From Thiothrix subterranea (GTDB taxonomy: Bacteria; Pseudomonadota; Gammaproteobacteria; Thiotrichales; Thiotrichaceae), in the NCBI RefSeq assembly GCF_030930995.1, contig NZ_CP133217.1:558001-622000 (forward strand): a stretch of DNA of 64,000 nt, written 5' to 3'. Positions 52,652-61,114 of the stretch are shown here, in pieces (the first letter of the stretch is position 1; each line of letters opens with the position of its first letter). The translations under genes and the position numbers were made by a program. The notes under the pieces are model-generated. The model searched no databases. It was not told the DNA's origin and saw only the letters and a program-made list of their open reading frames with translations.

Positions 52652-53071
52652 TCACGGCGCTTCGTGCAACTCAAAATCGTGGGTAATCTCAGCGGTTTTG
52701 CCCAACATAATCGAAGCGGAACAATATTTTTCAGCAGATAATTTAACCGCTCGCTCTACTTTGTCGGCAGCAAGATTGCGTCCGCTGACCACAAAATGCA
52801 GGTGGATGCGTGTGAACACTTTGGGGTCTTTGTCTGCCCGTTCGGCTTCGACCTGCACTTCACAATCCAGCACTTGCTGTTTGGATTTTTGCAGGATCAG
52901 TACCACATCGAAAGATGAACAGCCGCCCAAGCCCAGCAACAACATTTCCATCGGACGCATCCCAAGATTACGCCCACCGAATTCGGGCGCACCATCCATC
53001 ACCACGGAATGCCCGCTGCCGGATTCACCGACAAAACTCATATTATCCAACCATTTGACTCTGGCTTTCAC
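52652..53071 (-). CDS. OsmC family peroxiredoxin-like protein (YhfA type)
   Basis: A 139-residue OsmC-fold protein with the two redox cysteines Cys51 (Gly-Gly-Cys-Ser-Ser-Phe-Asp) and Cys117 (Lys-Tyr-Cys-Ser-Ala-Ser). OsmC/Ohr proteins reduce organic hydroperoxides; the YhfA branch, which this resembles in the Leu-Gly-Met-Arg-Pro-Met-Glu segment, has no settled substrate. It is probably a cytoplasmic dimer. A terminator follows the gene. Confidence 0.88.
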   Translation of the reverse strand: MKARVKWLDNMSFVGESGSGHSVVMDGAPEFGGRNLGMRPMEMLLLGLGGCSSFDVVLILQKSKQQVLDCEVQVEAERADKDPKVFTRIHLHFVVSGRNLAADKVERAVKLSAEKYCSASIMLGKTAEITHDFELHEAP

Positions 53072-53196
53072 GCTTGACTCCTGTTATATGCAAAAGCAGA
53101 TTCTAGCATAGTCCAGAATTTGACTTAACTCACACTCCCCACCCCGGCATTGTGATAGTCTGAAGCGGAAATTTAATGAATAAAGGAGCGTAACGA

Positions 53197-53439
53197 ATGT
53201 TTGGAGAATCTCACAATCTCGCCACCGAATTTCCCGAATACAAAGAGCAGATTCATCACCTAAAAATGAATGATCGGCACTTTGCTCGCCTGTTTGACGA
53301 CTACCATGAGCTTGACGGGCAACTGCACCGGATTGAACAAGAAATCGAAGTTCACGCCGACGAGTTTGTCGAAGGTCTGAAGTTACGGCGTCTGCACCTC
53401 AAAGATGAGCTGTACGGTATCTTGCAACAAAATACCTAA
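53197..53439 (+). CDS. YdcH family protein (DUF465)
   Basis: An 80-residue highly charged helical protein with the DUF465 pattern: His-His-Leu-Lys-Met-Asn-Asp-Arg-His-Phe-Ala-Arg-Leu-Phe-Asp-Asp-Tyr-His-Glu-Leu-Asp, then a second helix rich in Leu-Arg-Arg-Leu-His-Leu-Lys-Asp-Glu. It probably forms a helical hairpin. Function unknown. A GGAGCG site precedes the ATG. Its stop overlaps the convergent gshB stop by 4 bp. Confidence 0.88.
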   Translation: MFGESHNLATEFPEYKEQIHHLKMNDRHFARLFDDYHELDGQLHRIEQEIEVHADEFVEGLKLRRLHLKDELYGILQQNT

Positions 53440-54404
53440 GCACCGTTTGCCAGCCTGCGCTCAACCGCATCCCAGAGCAGGCTGGCAATGTTAGCGCCAT
53501 AAATCGTATCCAACTCACGAATGCAAGTCGGGCTAGTGACATTAATTTCGGTCACATAATCGCCAATCACATCCAACCCCACGAACAGCAACCCCATCTC
53601 CCGCAATACCGGTGCAATGCCTGCACAGATGGCGAATTCGCGCTCCGTCAGATCCACACCGACACCCGTGCCGCCTGCCGCCAAATTTGCACGCCCCTCA
53701 CCCTCTGCCGGAATTCGCGCCAATGCATGTGGGAACGGCTCACCGTCGATCAGCAAAATGCGCTTATCGCCCTGTTTGTATTCCGGCAAAAAGCGCTGAG
53801 CCATCACCGTGCGTGTCCCGTGCGCGGTAATCGCCTCCAGAATCACATTGCGGTTCGGATCGCCCTGCTTAATCTGGAAAATCATTGAACCGCCCATGCC
53901 ATCCAAGGGTTTCACCACAATGTGTTGCTGTTGCACCAGAAATTCGCGGATACGTGCCATATCACGGGTCACACGGGTCGGCGGGCAATACTCAGGAAAC
54001 CACGCCGCAAATAATTTTTCATTGGCACTGCGGATACTTTCTGGACGGTTGACTACCAGCGTGCCGCGTTTTTGCACCAATTCCAGCAAATACGTGCTGT
54101 AAATGTATTCCATATCAAACGGTGGGTCTTTGCGCATCAACACCACTGGCAATTCATGCAGCGGCTTAACCAGCGCTTCACCGAGCACAAACCAAGCGTT
54201 GGGATCGTCTTTAACCGTCACCGGATTCATCTTGGCAAACACCACACCATCATCCATAAACAAGTCGCCTTGCAAAATATGGAATAAGGGGCAACCACGG
54301 CGCTGGGCTTCCAGCATCATGGCAAAGGTACTGTCTTTTTTAATGTTAATGCTGCTGATCGGATCCATAACGATACCGATAGCGTAGGCAGGAACGGTGC
54401 TCAT
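53436..54404 (-). CDS. gshB: Glutathione synthetase
   Basis: A 322-residue ATP-grasp enzyme that joins glycine to gamma-glutamylcysteine. Motifs are Ile-Val-Met-Asp-Pro-Ile at the N-terminus, the ATP-binding Lys-Pro-Leu-Asp-Gly-Met-Gly-Gly-Ser, Asp-Lys-Arg-Ile-Leu-Leu-Ile-Asp-Gly-Glu-Pro, and the metal-binding Glu-Ile-Asn-Val-Thr-Ser-Pro-Thr near the C-terminus. Length agrees with E. coli GshB (316). GGAG lies 7 bp before the ATG. gshA is not in the window. It follows gpsA by 25 bp on the same strand. Confidence 0.95.
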   Translation of the reverse strand: MSTVPAYAIGIVMDPISSINIKKDSTFAMMLEAQRRGCPLFHILQGDLFMDDGVVFAKMNPVTVKDDPNAWFVLGEALVKPLHELPVVLMRKDPPFDMEYIYSTYLLELVQKRGTLVVNRPESIRSANEKLFAAWFPEYCPPTRVTRDMARIREFLVQQQHIVVKPLDGMGGSMIFQIKQGDPNRNVILEAITAHGTRTVMAQRFLPEYKQGDKRILLIDGEPFPHALARIPAEGEGRANLAAGGTGVGVDLTEREFAICAGIAPVLREMGLLFVGLDVIGDYVTEINVTSPTCIRELDTIYGANIASLLWDAVERRLANGA

Positions 54405-54429
54405 GCGTGAACTCCCGACAAATAAAGGC

Positions 54430-55437
54430 TCAGAATTCCGCTTTCAGATCACGGGAAAGCAGCTCGTGTACCGCCTGTTTCGGCGGCAAGTGCTCGTAAA
54501 GGATACGGTAAACTTGTTGGCAAATGGGCATCTCCACCCCAGCACGTTCGGCTAACTTACCAATGGAAAGTGCCGACTTTGCGCCTTCGACCGCCTGACC
54601 GATTTCAGCGATAGCCGCATCCCGGCTTTTGCCTTGACCAAGCGCCAAGCCCAAACGCCGGTTACGCGATTGGTTATCGGTGCAAGTCAGCACCAAATCG
54701 CCGACACCGGCTAAACCCATCAAGGTTTCGGGTTGTGCACCAAGCTTTGCGCCCAAACGCATGATTTCCGCCAAGCCACGGGTTACGATCGCCACCCGCG
54801 CATTCGCCCCGAAACCCAAACCGTCGGAAATGCCCGCCGCAATCGCCAAAACGTTTTTCACCGCCCCGCCCAATTCCACGCCCAATACATCGTTACTGAT
54901 GTAAGCGCGGTAATTCGCCGCACTAAACGCCGTGGCAACGGCTTGTGCCAAGACAGGCTGATTGGCTGCCACGGTCATCGCTGTAGGCAGACCACGCGCC
55001 ACTTCAGCCGCAAAGGTAGGACCAGACACCACGCCATAAGCATGGCATTGCGGTAATTCCTCTTCCAACACTTGATGCAACAACTTGCCGGTTTCCAGCT
55101 CCAAACCTTTAGTCGCCCACAGAACTGCATCATCAGCGTTCAATAAGGGGGCAAGCTTTTGCAACATTTCCCGGAAAACATGACTCGGCACCACCACCAA
55201 GTGGTAATCCGCAAACGCCGCCACCGCTGTCAGGTCGTGGGAGCATTGGAGCTTATCAGGAAAAGAAATACCCGGCAGGTAATGTGAATTTTCACGTTGT
55301 CGATTAAGATTCTCAACGTGTTCAGGGCTAATATCCCACAGCAACACATCCAGCCCATTACGCGCCAATTGCAGCGCTAACGCAGTTCCCCACGAACCCG
55401 CGCCGTAAACCGCGATGGACTGGATGCGCTCACTCAT
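54430..55437 (-). CDS. gpsA: Glycerol-3-phosphate dehydrogenase [NAD(P)+]
   Basis: A 335-residue dehydrogenase that reduces dihydroxyacetone phosphate to sn-glycerol 3-phosphate for phospholipid synthesis. The N-terminal Rossmann motif is GAGSWGTALA, the catalytic Lys lies in LGGAVKNVLAIAAG, and Gly-Asp-Leu-Val-Leu-Thr-Cys-Thr is a family signature. The start overlaps the secB stop (ATGA), giving the conserved secB-gpsA coupling. Length agrees with E. coli GpsA (339). Confidence 0.96.
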   Translation of the reverse strand: MSERIQSIAVYGAGSWGTALALQLARNGLDVLLWDISPEHVENLNRQRENSHYLPGISFPDKLQCSHDLTAVAAFADYHLVVVPSHVFREMLQKLAPLLNADDAVLWATKGLELETGKLLHQVLEEELPQCHAYGVVSGPTFAAEVARGLPTAMTVAANQPVLAQAVATAFSAANYRAYISNDVLGVELGGAVKNVLAIAAGISDGLGFGANARVAIVTRGLAEIMRLGAKLGAQPETLMGLAGVGDLVLTCTDNQSRNRRLGLALGQGKSRDAAIAEIGQAVEGAKSALSIGKLAERAGVEMPICQQVYRILYEHLPPKQAVHELLSRDLKAEF

Positions 55438-55889
55438 GCCGCGCCAGCTTTCGCTTGCTCTTCCTGTAAACGGCGAGCATACAAGGCATCGAAGTTGATT
55501 GGTGACAAGTGCAATTCCGGGAAGCTGCCTTTCGAGACCATGCCAGCAATCACTTCACGCGCATACGGGAACAGGATGTTAGGGCAATACGCCGCCAGCA
55601 AATGGTTGAGTTGCTCTTGCGCGTAACCTTGGATGAAGAACACCCCAGCTTGTTTGACTTCCACCAGAAATGCGGTTTTGTCATCGCTTTTGACGGTAAT
55701 GGTAATGAACAACTCCACTTCGTAGTTGTCATTAGCCAGGGTATTGACCTTGGTATTCAAATCCAGATTGGTATTAGGGTTCCACTCTTGGGTGAAAATA
55801 GCCGGTGAGTTGGGTGCTTCAAACGAAACATCCTTGATATAAATACGCTGAATAATAAATTGTTGTTCTTGTGGCTGAGCGTCGCTCAT
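55434..55889 (-). CDS. secB: Protein-export chaperone SecB
   Basis: A 151-residue SecB: Ile-Gln-Arg-Ile-Tyr-Ile-Lys-Asp-Val-Ser-Phe-Glu-Ala-Pro-Asn at the N-terminus, Phe-Pro-Tyr-Ala-Arg and Gly-Ser-Phe-Pro-Glu-Leu-His-Leu-Ser-Pro-Ile-Asn-Phe in the C-terminal helix region. The tetramer keeps precursors unfolded and hands them to SecA. Order grxC-secB-gpsA is as in E. coli. Its presence indicates a proteobacterium. Confidence 0.97.
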   Translation of the reverse strand: MSDAQPQEQQFIIQRIYIKDVSFEAPNSPAIFTQEWNPNTNLDLNTKVNTLANDNYEVELFITITVKSDDKTAFLVEVKQAGVFFIQGYAQEQLNHLLAAYCPNILFPYAREVIAGMVSKGSFPELHLSPINFDALYARRLQEEQAKAGAA

Positions 55890-55909
55890 AGCATACCCCT
55901 CTAATGGAT

Positions 55910-56173
55910 TTAAGGTTCAAACAGCAAGGCATCAAGCTTGCCAGCACGGTCTAACGCCGCCATATCATCATAGCCACCGATGGATAAATCACCGATGAAT
56001 ATTTGTGGCACCGTGTCACGTTGACTGAGACGTTCCATCTCTGCCCACAGCGTTGCATCGCTGCCGACACTGATTTCTTCGTACTGAATGCCCTTGCGTT
56101 TGAGCAACATCCGCGCGCGTAAACAATAGGGGCAAAATAGCGTGGCGTACATGCGTACCGGGCGTTGGTTCAT
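55910..56173 (-). CDS. grxC: Glutaredoxin 3
   Basis: An 87-residue glutaredoxin with the dithiol active site Cys14-Pro-Tyr-Cys17, Thr-Val-Pro-Gln-Ile-Phe-Ile-Gly (cis-Pro) and Gly-Gly-Tyr-Asp-Asp (the usual Gly-Gly-x-Asp-Asp glutathione-binding motif). It reduces disulfides with glutathione. The start overlaps the yibN stop by 4 bp and secB follows after 20 bp. gshB in the same cluster supplies glutathione. Confidence 0.95.
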   Translation of the reverse strand: MNQRPVRMYATLFCPYCLRARMLLKRKGIQYEEISVGSDATLWAEMERLSQRDTVPQIFIGDLSIGGYDDMAALDRAGKLDALLFEP

Positions 56174-56595
56174 CGTTTAGTAACCGGAAGATTGGCGGAC
56201 TCCCATGCCATGATGCCACCCGCCAGATTACTGACGTTCGCAAAACCTTCTTTGGTCATGACACTGCAAGCGTGCGCAGAACGGCTACCGCTGCGGCAAT
56301 ACACCAAAACAGGTTTATTTTTAGCCTGTTCCAGCTCAACCAAGCGTTTTTTCAATTGCCCCAGTGGAATGTGTTTCGCACCTTTGATTTTTCCGGCGTT
56401 TACTTCGCCATCTTCGCGGACGTCAATGACCACTGAACCATCCTGATTCAGGATTTGCACCGCCTGAGTCGTGTTAACTTGTTTGTATTTACGAGTGAGG
56501 CGACTGAACTCTGTCCAGACGATCATGCCAATGATAGCAACCAATCCCATCAGCAATACGGGGTGATTACGGGCGAAAACAATATATTCTTCCAC
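56170..56595 (-). CDS. yibN: Membrane-anchored rhodanese-like protein YibN
   Basis: A 141-residue protein with one N-terminal membrane helix (about 10-28) and a cytoplasmic rhodanese domain (about 40-135). The active-site loop is CRSGSRS with Cys100, and Asp-Val-Arg lies at 58-60. YibN heads the yibN-grxC-secB-gpsA cluster in many gammaproteobacteria; proposed roles include sulfur transfer at the membrane and association with SecYEG. The ArsR-type regulator gene 99 bp upstream on the same strand resembles sulfur-responsive regulators paired with membrane rhodaneses such as E. coli ygaVP. Confidence 0.92.
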   Translation of the reverse strand: MEEYIVFARNHPVLLMGLVAIIGMIVWTEFSRLTRKYKQVNTTQAVQILNQDGSVVIDVREDGEVNAGKIKGAKHIPLGQLKKRLVELEQAKNKPVLVYCRSGSRSAHACSVMTKEGFANVSNLAGGIMAWESANLPVTKR

Positions 56596-56694
56596 ATTAG
56601 ACCCTTCAGCAACGAACAGTGGCTAAAGATATACATCACTAAGAACCAGGTAAACCCCTAAACACAGATTTTTTGGTAATAGGCAGGTAGATAT

Positions 56695-57039
56695 TCAGTG
56701 TGGGGCACTGCAAAAAACTTCCTGCATCATGCTGATCAAACGCAGTGTGCGATAATCACCCACCCGATAATAAACACGATTAGCATCTTTGCGTGAGGCA
56801 AGAATTCCCTTATCACGCAAAATAGCGAGATGCTGGGAAATATTGCTTTGGGATGTGCCGACATTATCAACAATATCTTGCACGCTGACTTCTTTATCCC
56901 CCAGTACGCACAAAATTTTCAGACGCAAGGGATGCGAAATCGCTTTTAATGAACGGGAAGCACGGTCAATGTCTTCTTCCTTGACCAACATATCTTCAAT
57001 CGTGAAGTCACACTTACTGCCGAGAGCAATGCTACCCAT
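56695..57039 (-). CDS. ArsR-family repressor, probable persulfide sensor
   Basis: A 114-residue winged-helix protein: HTH about residues 53-75 (Val-Gln-Asp-Ile-Val-Asp-Asn-Val-Gly-Thr-Ser-Gln-Ser-Asn-Ile-Ser-Gln-His) and a beta wing (Asn-Arg-Val-Tyr-Tyr-Arg-Val). It lacks the ArsR/SmtB Cys-x-Cys metal motif. Cys44 (in Ile-Leu-Cys) and Cys110 are 66 residues apart, the spacing I recall for the paired cysteines of SqrR and BigR that form a tetrasulfide under reactive sulfur. The ATG at 57039 follows GAGGA; longer starts add unlikely hydrophobic residues. yibN lies downstream and an AT-rich inverted repeat upstream. Confidence 0.85.
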   Translation of the reverse strand: MGSIALGSKCDFTIEDMLVKEEDIDRASRSLKAISHPLRLKILCVLGDKEVSVQDIVDNVGTSQSNISQHLAILRDKGILASRKDANRVYYRVGDYRTLRLISMMQEVFCSAPH

Positions 57040-57077
57040 AGATTTCCTCATCGAAAATGGTATTTTTAAGTAACTAA

Positions 57078-57109
57078 GTATATTAGTATAGACAAATACA
57101 ATAATATAC
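57078..57109. promoter_or_regulatory. Candidate ArsR-family operator in the divergent promoter region
   Basis: An 8-bp perfect inverted repeat (57078-57085 / 57102-57109) of GTATATTA type with 16 bp between the arms, in AT-rich DNA between the ArsR gene and envC. A poorly conserved -35/-10 pair on the minus strand overlaps it. The placement suits autoregulation. Confidence 0.45.
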
Positions 57110-57184
57110 CCTATTACATTCCGTGTCATCCATTTCTTATGGTAGACTCCTTATTACTATAGGCATTCAGAACCCTGACAAACG

Positions 57185-58426
57185 GTGAAATCTTACTTAC
57201 CTCTACTCGCTTTACTGCTACTTTCGTGGAGTGGCATGAGTATTGCTGACACCCAAAAACAGCAGCAGCTACAACGTGATATTCGCCAACTCTCCAATAG
57301 TCTGCAAACGCAGAAAGGCGAATCCCGCGAATTGCAGAGCGAAGTGACGCAGCTTGAAAAAAAACTGGGCGATATTTCCGACAAGTATTATCAAACTGAA
57401 AAAAAGATCGAAGCCGCCCTCGTCAAATTAGAAGAATCTGTCCGCAAACAACAGAAATTGGATGCGGAGCTTGCCGCCCAGAAAAACGGGCTGGCTCAAC
57501 AATTACAAGCCCTGTATACCGCTGGGGAACAATCGCATTTGCGCCTCCTGTTGCGTCAAGACGAGCCGTCTGACATCAGCCGCACCATCCGTTACTTTGA
57601 ATACTTGAACGACAACCGGGTTGCACGGATTCAAGGCATCCAAAAAATCCTAAAAGAAAGTGATGCAGTACGTACCACGATTGAGAAAGACAACACCGAG
57701 CTTCAGCAACTCAACAAAACCCTGCTGCAACAAAAAGTGGATATTGAAAGCACGCTAAAAGCGCGTTCAGTCGCACTGGGTACGATCAAAAGCGATATTC
57801 GCGCCTCTGAAAAAAAGCTGGGCAAACTCAAAACCGAAGAAGCCAGTCTACAAAGCGTCGTTGACCGTTTAGCTGCACGCAAAGCCGAAGCCGACCAAAA
57901 GGCACAGGAAACCCCGTCCGCCAAAGCCGAAGCGCCTCAAGAAAAAACCACTACCAAAAAAACGACCGCCACCAATGAGAAAAAAGCACAGCCAGTAAAC
58001 AGTGCGCCAACCAGCAGCCGCAGTACTTCCGGCAAAGCATTCTCCAGTTTGCGGGGGCAATTGCCATGGCCGGTTAATGGGCGCATCATCCACAGCTACG
58101 GTTCGGCACGTAATGAGAAACAACGCTGGCGTGGTGTAGTACTAGCCGCTCCCGGTGGCAGCAAAGTTAAAGCGATTGCCAAAGGTCGGGTGGCTTTTTC
58201 CGGCTGGATGGATGGTTACGGACACTTAATTATCATCGAACACGACAATAATTACATGAGCCTTTACGGGTACAACCGAGCAGTATACAAAAAGGAAGGG
58301 GCGACGGTTAACGCCAATGAAACCATTGCTGCCGTCGGCAATTCCAGTGGACAAAGCCAAGATGCCCTGTATTTTGAAATCAGGAGCGGCACTACCCCAC
58401 AAAATCCGGCGCGTTGGTGTCGCTGA
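57185..58426 (+). CDS. envC: Murein hydrolase activator EnvC
   Basis: A 413-residue periplasmic protein: signal peptide (about 1-22), long coiled coil (about 25-245), a Lys/Thr/Ala-rich linker and a LytM (peptidase M23) domain (about 290-413). The zinc ligands of active M23 enzymes are absent: the usual His-x-Gly-x-Asp is Arg-Trp-Arg-Gly-Val-Val and the His-x-His is Tyr-Gly-Tyr. This is as expected for EnvC, which activates the amidases AmiA/AmiB at the septum under FtsEX control. The start is GTG with a weak ribosome site. ctpA and moaC follow on the same strand; envC-ctpA is a conserved pair. Confidence 0.93.
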   Translation: MKSYLPLLALLLLSWSGMSIADTQKQQQLQRDIRQLSNSLQTQKGESRELQSEVTQLEKKLGDISDKYYQTEKKIEAALVKLEESVRKQQKLDAELAAQKNGLAQQLQALYTAGEQSHLRLLLRQDEPSDISRTIRYFEYLNDNRVARIQGIQKILKESDAVRTTIEKDNTELQQLNKTLLQQKVDIESTLKARSVALGTIKSDIRASEKKLGKLKTEEASLQSVVDRLAARKAEADQKAQETPSAKAEAPQEKTTTKKTTATNEKKAQPVNSAPTSSRSTSGKAFSSLRGQLPWPVNGRIIHSYGSARNEKQRWRGVVLAAPGGSKVKAIAKGRVAFSGWMDGYGHLIIIEHDNNYMSLYGYNRAVYKKEGATVNANETIAAVGNSSGQSQDALYFEIRSGTTPQNPARWCR

Positions 58427-58613
58427 CACTTGTATTGAGCACTTCACCTCCACACGCAATAAAGCCATTGTAAATGCATCATTTTTACAACAACTAAAGT
58501 GCATTTTTGCCACACGGTGGTAAACTGTGGCAGTTTTGCAAACTGTAAACGCCACCACAAAACAACTCTGCTGACAAGGATGTAAGCAGCCAAAACATTG
58601 GAGAGATACGATT

Positions 58614-60050
58614 ATGCATACACGTTACCGCGTTCTGGCTGGCACTATGGCTGGCGTTTTGATTGGTGTCACCACCAGCATCAGCCTCAATGTGTTCGCC
58701 TTCCGGCAAACCGTTGAAAACCAACCTCCGCTGGATGAGCTGCAACAATTTTCCGAGGTCTACACCCGCATCAAGGAAAATTATGTTGAAGAGGTCAAGG
58801 ACAAAGACCTGATGACCAATGCCATTCGGGGAATGCTTAGCAACCTCGACCCGCATTCCGCTTATCTGGATGAAGAAGAATTCAAGGAATTGCAAGTCGG
58901 CACTAGCGGTGAATTCGGTGGCTTGGGTATCGAAGTCGGCATGGAAGACGGCTTTGTCAAAGTAATCTCCCCGATTGACGATACTCCCGCGCAAAAAGCC
59001 GGTTTGCAAGCGGGCGACTTAATCATTCGTCTCGATGAAACCCCCGTGAAAGGCATGACGCTAAACGATGCCGTCAAACTGATGCGCGGCAAACCGGGTA
59101 GCAATATCGACCTCATGATCGTGCGTGAAGGCAAAGACAAACCGTTCAAAGTAAGCCTGAAGCGCGACATTATTCAGGTTAAAAGCGTCAAGCAACGCCT
59201 GTTAGAACCGGGTTATGGTTATGTGCGCATCACCAGCTTCCAAGCCAAAACCACGGAATCTTTATTAGAAGGTATCGAAACCCTCAAAAAGGAAAACAAA
59301 GATAAGCTACGCGGCTTAGTACTTGACCTGCGCAATAACCCCGGTGGCGTTTTGAATGCAGCCGTGGGCGTATCCGATGCCTTTTTGGAATCCGGTAAAA
59401 TTGTTTACACCGAAGGGCGCGTGGAAGATGCCAAAATGGAATACAGCGCCAACAAAGGCGACGCCATTGATAACGCCCCAATCGTGGTGCTGGTTAACCA
59501 AGGCTCTGCTTCCGCTTCCGAAATTGTGGCGGGTGCGCTGAAAGATCACAAACGCGCGTTGATTGTCGGGCAAAAAACCTTTGGGAAAGGTTCCGTGCAA
59601 ACCGTGCTGCAATTGGATGAAAAAACAGCGGTAAAACTCACCACCGCGCGCTATTTCACCCCATCCGGGCGTTCCATTCAAGCGGAAGGCATTATGCCTG
59701 ACATCGAACTCAAAGCCCTGAAAGTCAAAGGCGAAGAAGAAACCGACGACACACTTGATCCGGTATCCGAAGCCAATTTGAGCAAACACCTCAGCAACCC
59801 CAACGGCACAGACAAAACCGAGAGCAAACCTGCTGAAAAAGCAAGCGAACCAGCACCAGCGAAAACCGACGAAAAAGCTGACGAGAAAACCGATAAAGCC
59901 ATTGAAGCCGATAAAGCGAAATCACCGCTGGCTGAAGATGACTATCAACTCTTTGAAGCCTTGAATATCCTCAAAGGCATGGATTTGGTGCAAACCCGCC
60001 TCAAGCCTGAAGCCACGACGGTAGAAGCTGACAAAGGCAAGGTCATGTAA
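58614..60050 (+). CDS. ctpA: Carboxy-terminal processing protease (S41 family)
   Basis: A 478-residue protease: an N-terminal signal/anchor (about 8-30), a PDZ domain (about 95-180) and an S41 catalytic domain with GSASASE (298-303; likely nucleophile Ser300) and GQKTFGKGS (Lys325 as base by spacing). A Lys/Glu/Ala-rich tail and a final helix close it. CtpA enzymes in the periplasm degrade murein hydrolases or process C-termini, often with a TPR partner. The 187 bp between envC and ctpA hold no clear terminator. The stop overlaps the moaC start (TAATG). Confidence 0.93.
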   Translation: MHTRYRVLAGTMAGVLIGVTTSISLNVFAFRQTVENQPPLDELQQFSEVYTRIKENYVEEVKDKDLMTNAIRGMLSNLDPHSAYLDEEEFKELQVGTSGEFGGLGIEVGMEDGFVKVISPIDDTPAQKAGLQAGDLIIRLDETPVKGMTLNDAVKLMRGKPGSNIDLMIVREGKDKPFKVSLKRDIIQVKSVKQRLLEPGYGYVRITSFQAKTTESLLEGIETLKKENKDKLRGLVLDLRNNPGGVLNAAVGVSDAFLESGKIVYTEGRVEDAKMEYSANKGDAIDNAPIVVLVNQGSASASEIVAGALKDHKRALIVGQKTFGKGSVQTVLQLDEKTAVKLTTARYFTPSGRSIQAEGIMPDIELKALKVKGEEETDDTLDPVSEANLSKHLSNPNGTDKTESKPAEKASEPAPAKTDEKADEKTDKAIEADKAKSPLAEDDYQLFEALNILKGMDLVQTRLKPEATTVEADKGKVM

Positions 60051-60547
60051 TGCCGAGCGATGCCATGAATGAGCAGCAGCTCACGCATTTCAACGCCCAA
60101 GGCCAAGCGCACATGGTTGATGTCGGTGAAAAAAATCTCACTCACCGCATCGCCATTGCCGAGGGGCGCATTACCATGCAGCCCCGTACCTTGGAAAAAA
60201 TCCTGCAAGGCGACCACAAAAAAGGCGATGTACTCGGCATCGCCCGCATCGCAGGCATTATGGCAGCCAAAAAAACAGCCGATTTGATTCCGCTGTGTCA
60301 CCCATTGGCCTTGACCAAAGTTGACATTGCATTAACCCCGCACCTTGAAACAGCTTCTGTCCACTGTCAGGTCAGCGTCGAAACACGCGGGCAAACCGGT
60401 GTTGAGATGGAAGCCTTAACTGCCGTGAATATTACCCTGCTCACCATCTACGATATGTGCAAAGCCATTGATAAAGGTATGTGCATGGAAAGCATTCGCC
60501 TGCTCCTAAAATCCGGTGGAAAATCCGGCGAATGGACGCGAACCTGA
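60050..60547 (+). CDS. moaC: Cyclic pyranopterin monophosphate synthase MoaC
   Basis: A 165-residue enzyme that converts the MoaA product to cPMP in molybdenum cofactor synthesis. Signatures are Val-Asp-Val-Gly-Glu-Lys at the N-terminus, [13 protein letters not shown] and Met-Glu-Ala-Leu-Thr-Ala-Val with Tyr-Asp-Met-Cys-Lys-Ala. It is translationally coupled to ctpA, an unusual partner; no other moa gene is in the window. An internal ATG 15 bp downstream is an alternative start. Confidence 0.95.
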   Translation: MPSDAMNEQQLTHFNAQGQAHMVDVGEKNLTHRIAIAEGRITMQPRTLEKILQGDHKKGDVLGIARIAGIMAAKKTADLIPLCHPLALTKVDIALTPHLETASVHCQVSVETRGQTGVEMEALTAVNITLLTIYDMCKAIDKGMCMESIRLLLKSGGKSGEWTRT

Positions 60548-60619
60548 TTTATCAAAGCCGCTCACCTAGTGAAAATACTGGGTTAAACGCTGTGAAACCC
60601 TAGTGCAACTGCCTAAAAA

Positions 60620-60648
60620 TTGCATTACACTACTGTTAGTGGTAATTT
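60620..60648 (+). promoter_or_regulatory. Putative sigma-70 promoter of the small exported protein gene
   Basis: TTGCAT (60620-60625), 17-bp spacer, TAATTT (60643-60648), about 64 bp before the ATG at 60712. The spacer holds a small palindrome, CACTA-CTGT-TAGTG. Confidence 0.45.
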
Positions 60649-60711
60649 TTTATACCCTAAAGTAGCATTTTATAGCAACAACTCAACCGCTTATTTCCTA
60701 GGAAGTGTCAT

Positions 60712-61062
60712 ATGTCTTCGCGCTCACGTATTGCTTACCCAAGCATAACAACCCTTAGCGCTATCACTGTCGGAGCTATCCTCATGGTGATCGCAGGCTC
60801 AGCCTCTGCTAATCGCGTGACCTTGGTCGCAACCGCCAACAATCAATCCATCCTGCTGCCGGTTTCTTGGTCGGTCTTCAAGCTTGATGATAACAAATCA
60901 CCGCCAACACCCGTCGCGGAGCTGGCACAGCGCCACAGCGGAACGGTGTATTTACCTGCCGGGCGTTACCGGGCTACCGTCACGCAGGAAAAAATCATCA
61001 AAGAAGCTATTTTCAAAGTCGAAGCCAATGTTGATAAAACCGTCACCATTGCCTTGGATTAA
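60712..61062 (+). CDS. Small exported protein of unknown function
   Basis: A 116-residue protein with a signal peptide (about 1-33, ending Gly-Ser-Ala-Ser-Ala) and an 80-residue beta-rich mature part. The segment Val-Ser-Trp-Ser-Val-Phe and the later Tyr-Leu-Pro-Ala-Gly-Arg-Tyr-Arg-Ala-Thr-Val suggest an Ig-like or carboxypeptidase-regulatory-like beta sandwich of the kind that appears in 'YD/PEGA-like' surface proteins. No family is recognised with confidence. It has its own promoter-like sequence and terminator, so it is monocistronic. Confidence 0.7.
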   Translation: MSSRSRIAYPSITTLSAITVGAILMVIAGSASANRVTLVATANNQSILLPVSWSVFKLDDNKSPPTPVAELAQRHSGTVYLPAGRYRATVTQEKIIKEAIFKVEANVDKTVTIALD

Positions 61063-61067
61063 CGCAT

Positions 61068-61094
61068 AAAAAAGGCCACGTTAGGCGGCCTTTT
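61068..61094. terminator. Bidirectional intrinsic terminator
   Basis: An 8-bp stem (61070-61077 / 61087-61094) with A-run and T-run flanks and a 9-nt loop, between the small exported protein gene and the convergent SulP gene. Confidence 0.85.
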
Positions 61095-61114
61095 CATGCT
61101 GCGGTGCAGTGTTG

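Noticed and set aside
57185-58426. EnvC considered as an active zinc peptidase
   Set aside because: The M23 zinc-ligand motifs are replaced, so it is an activator rather than an enzyme.
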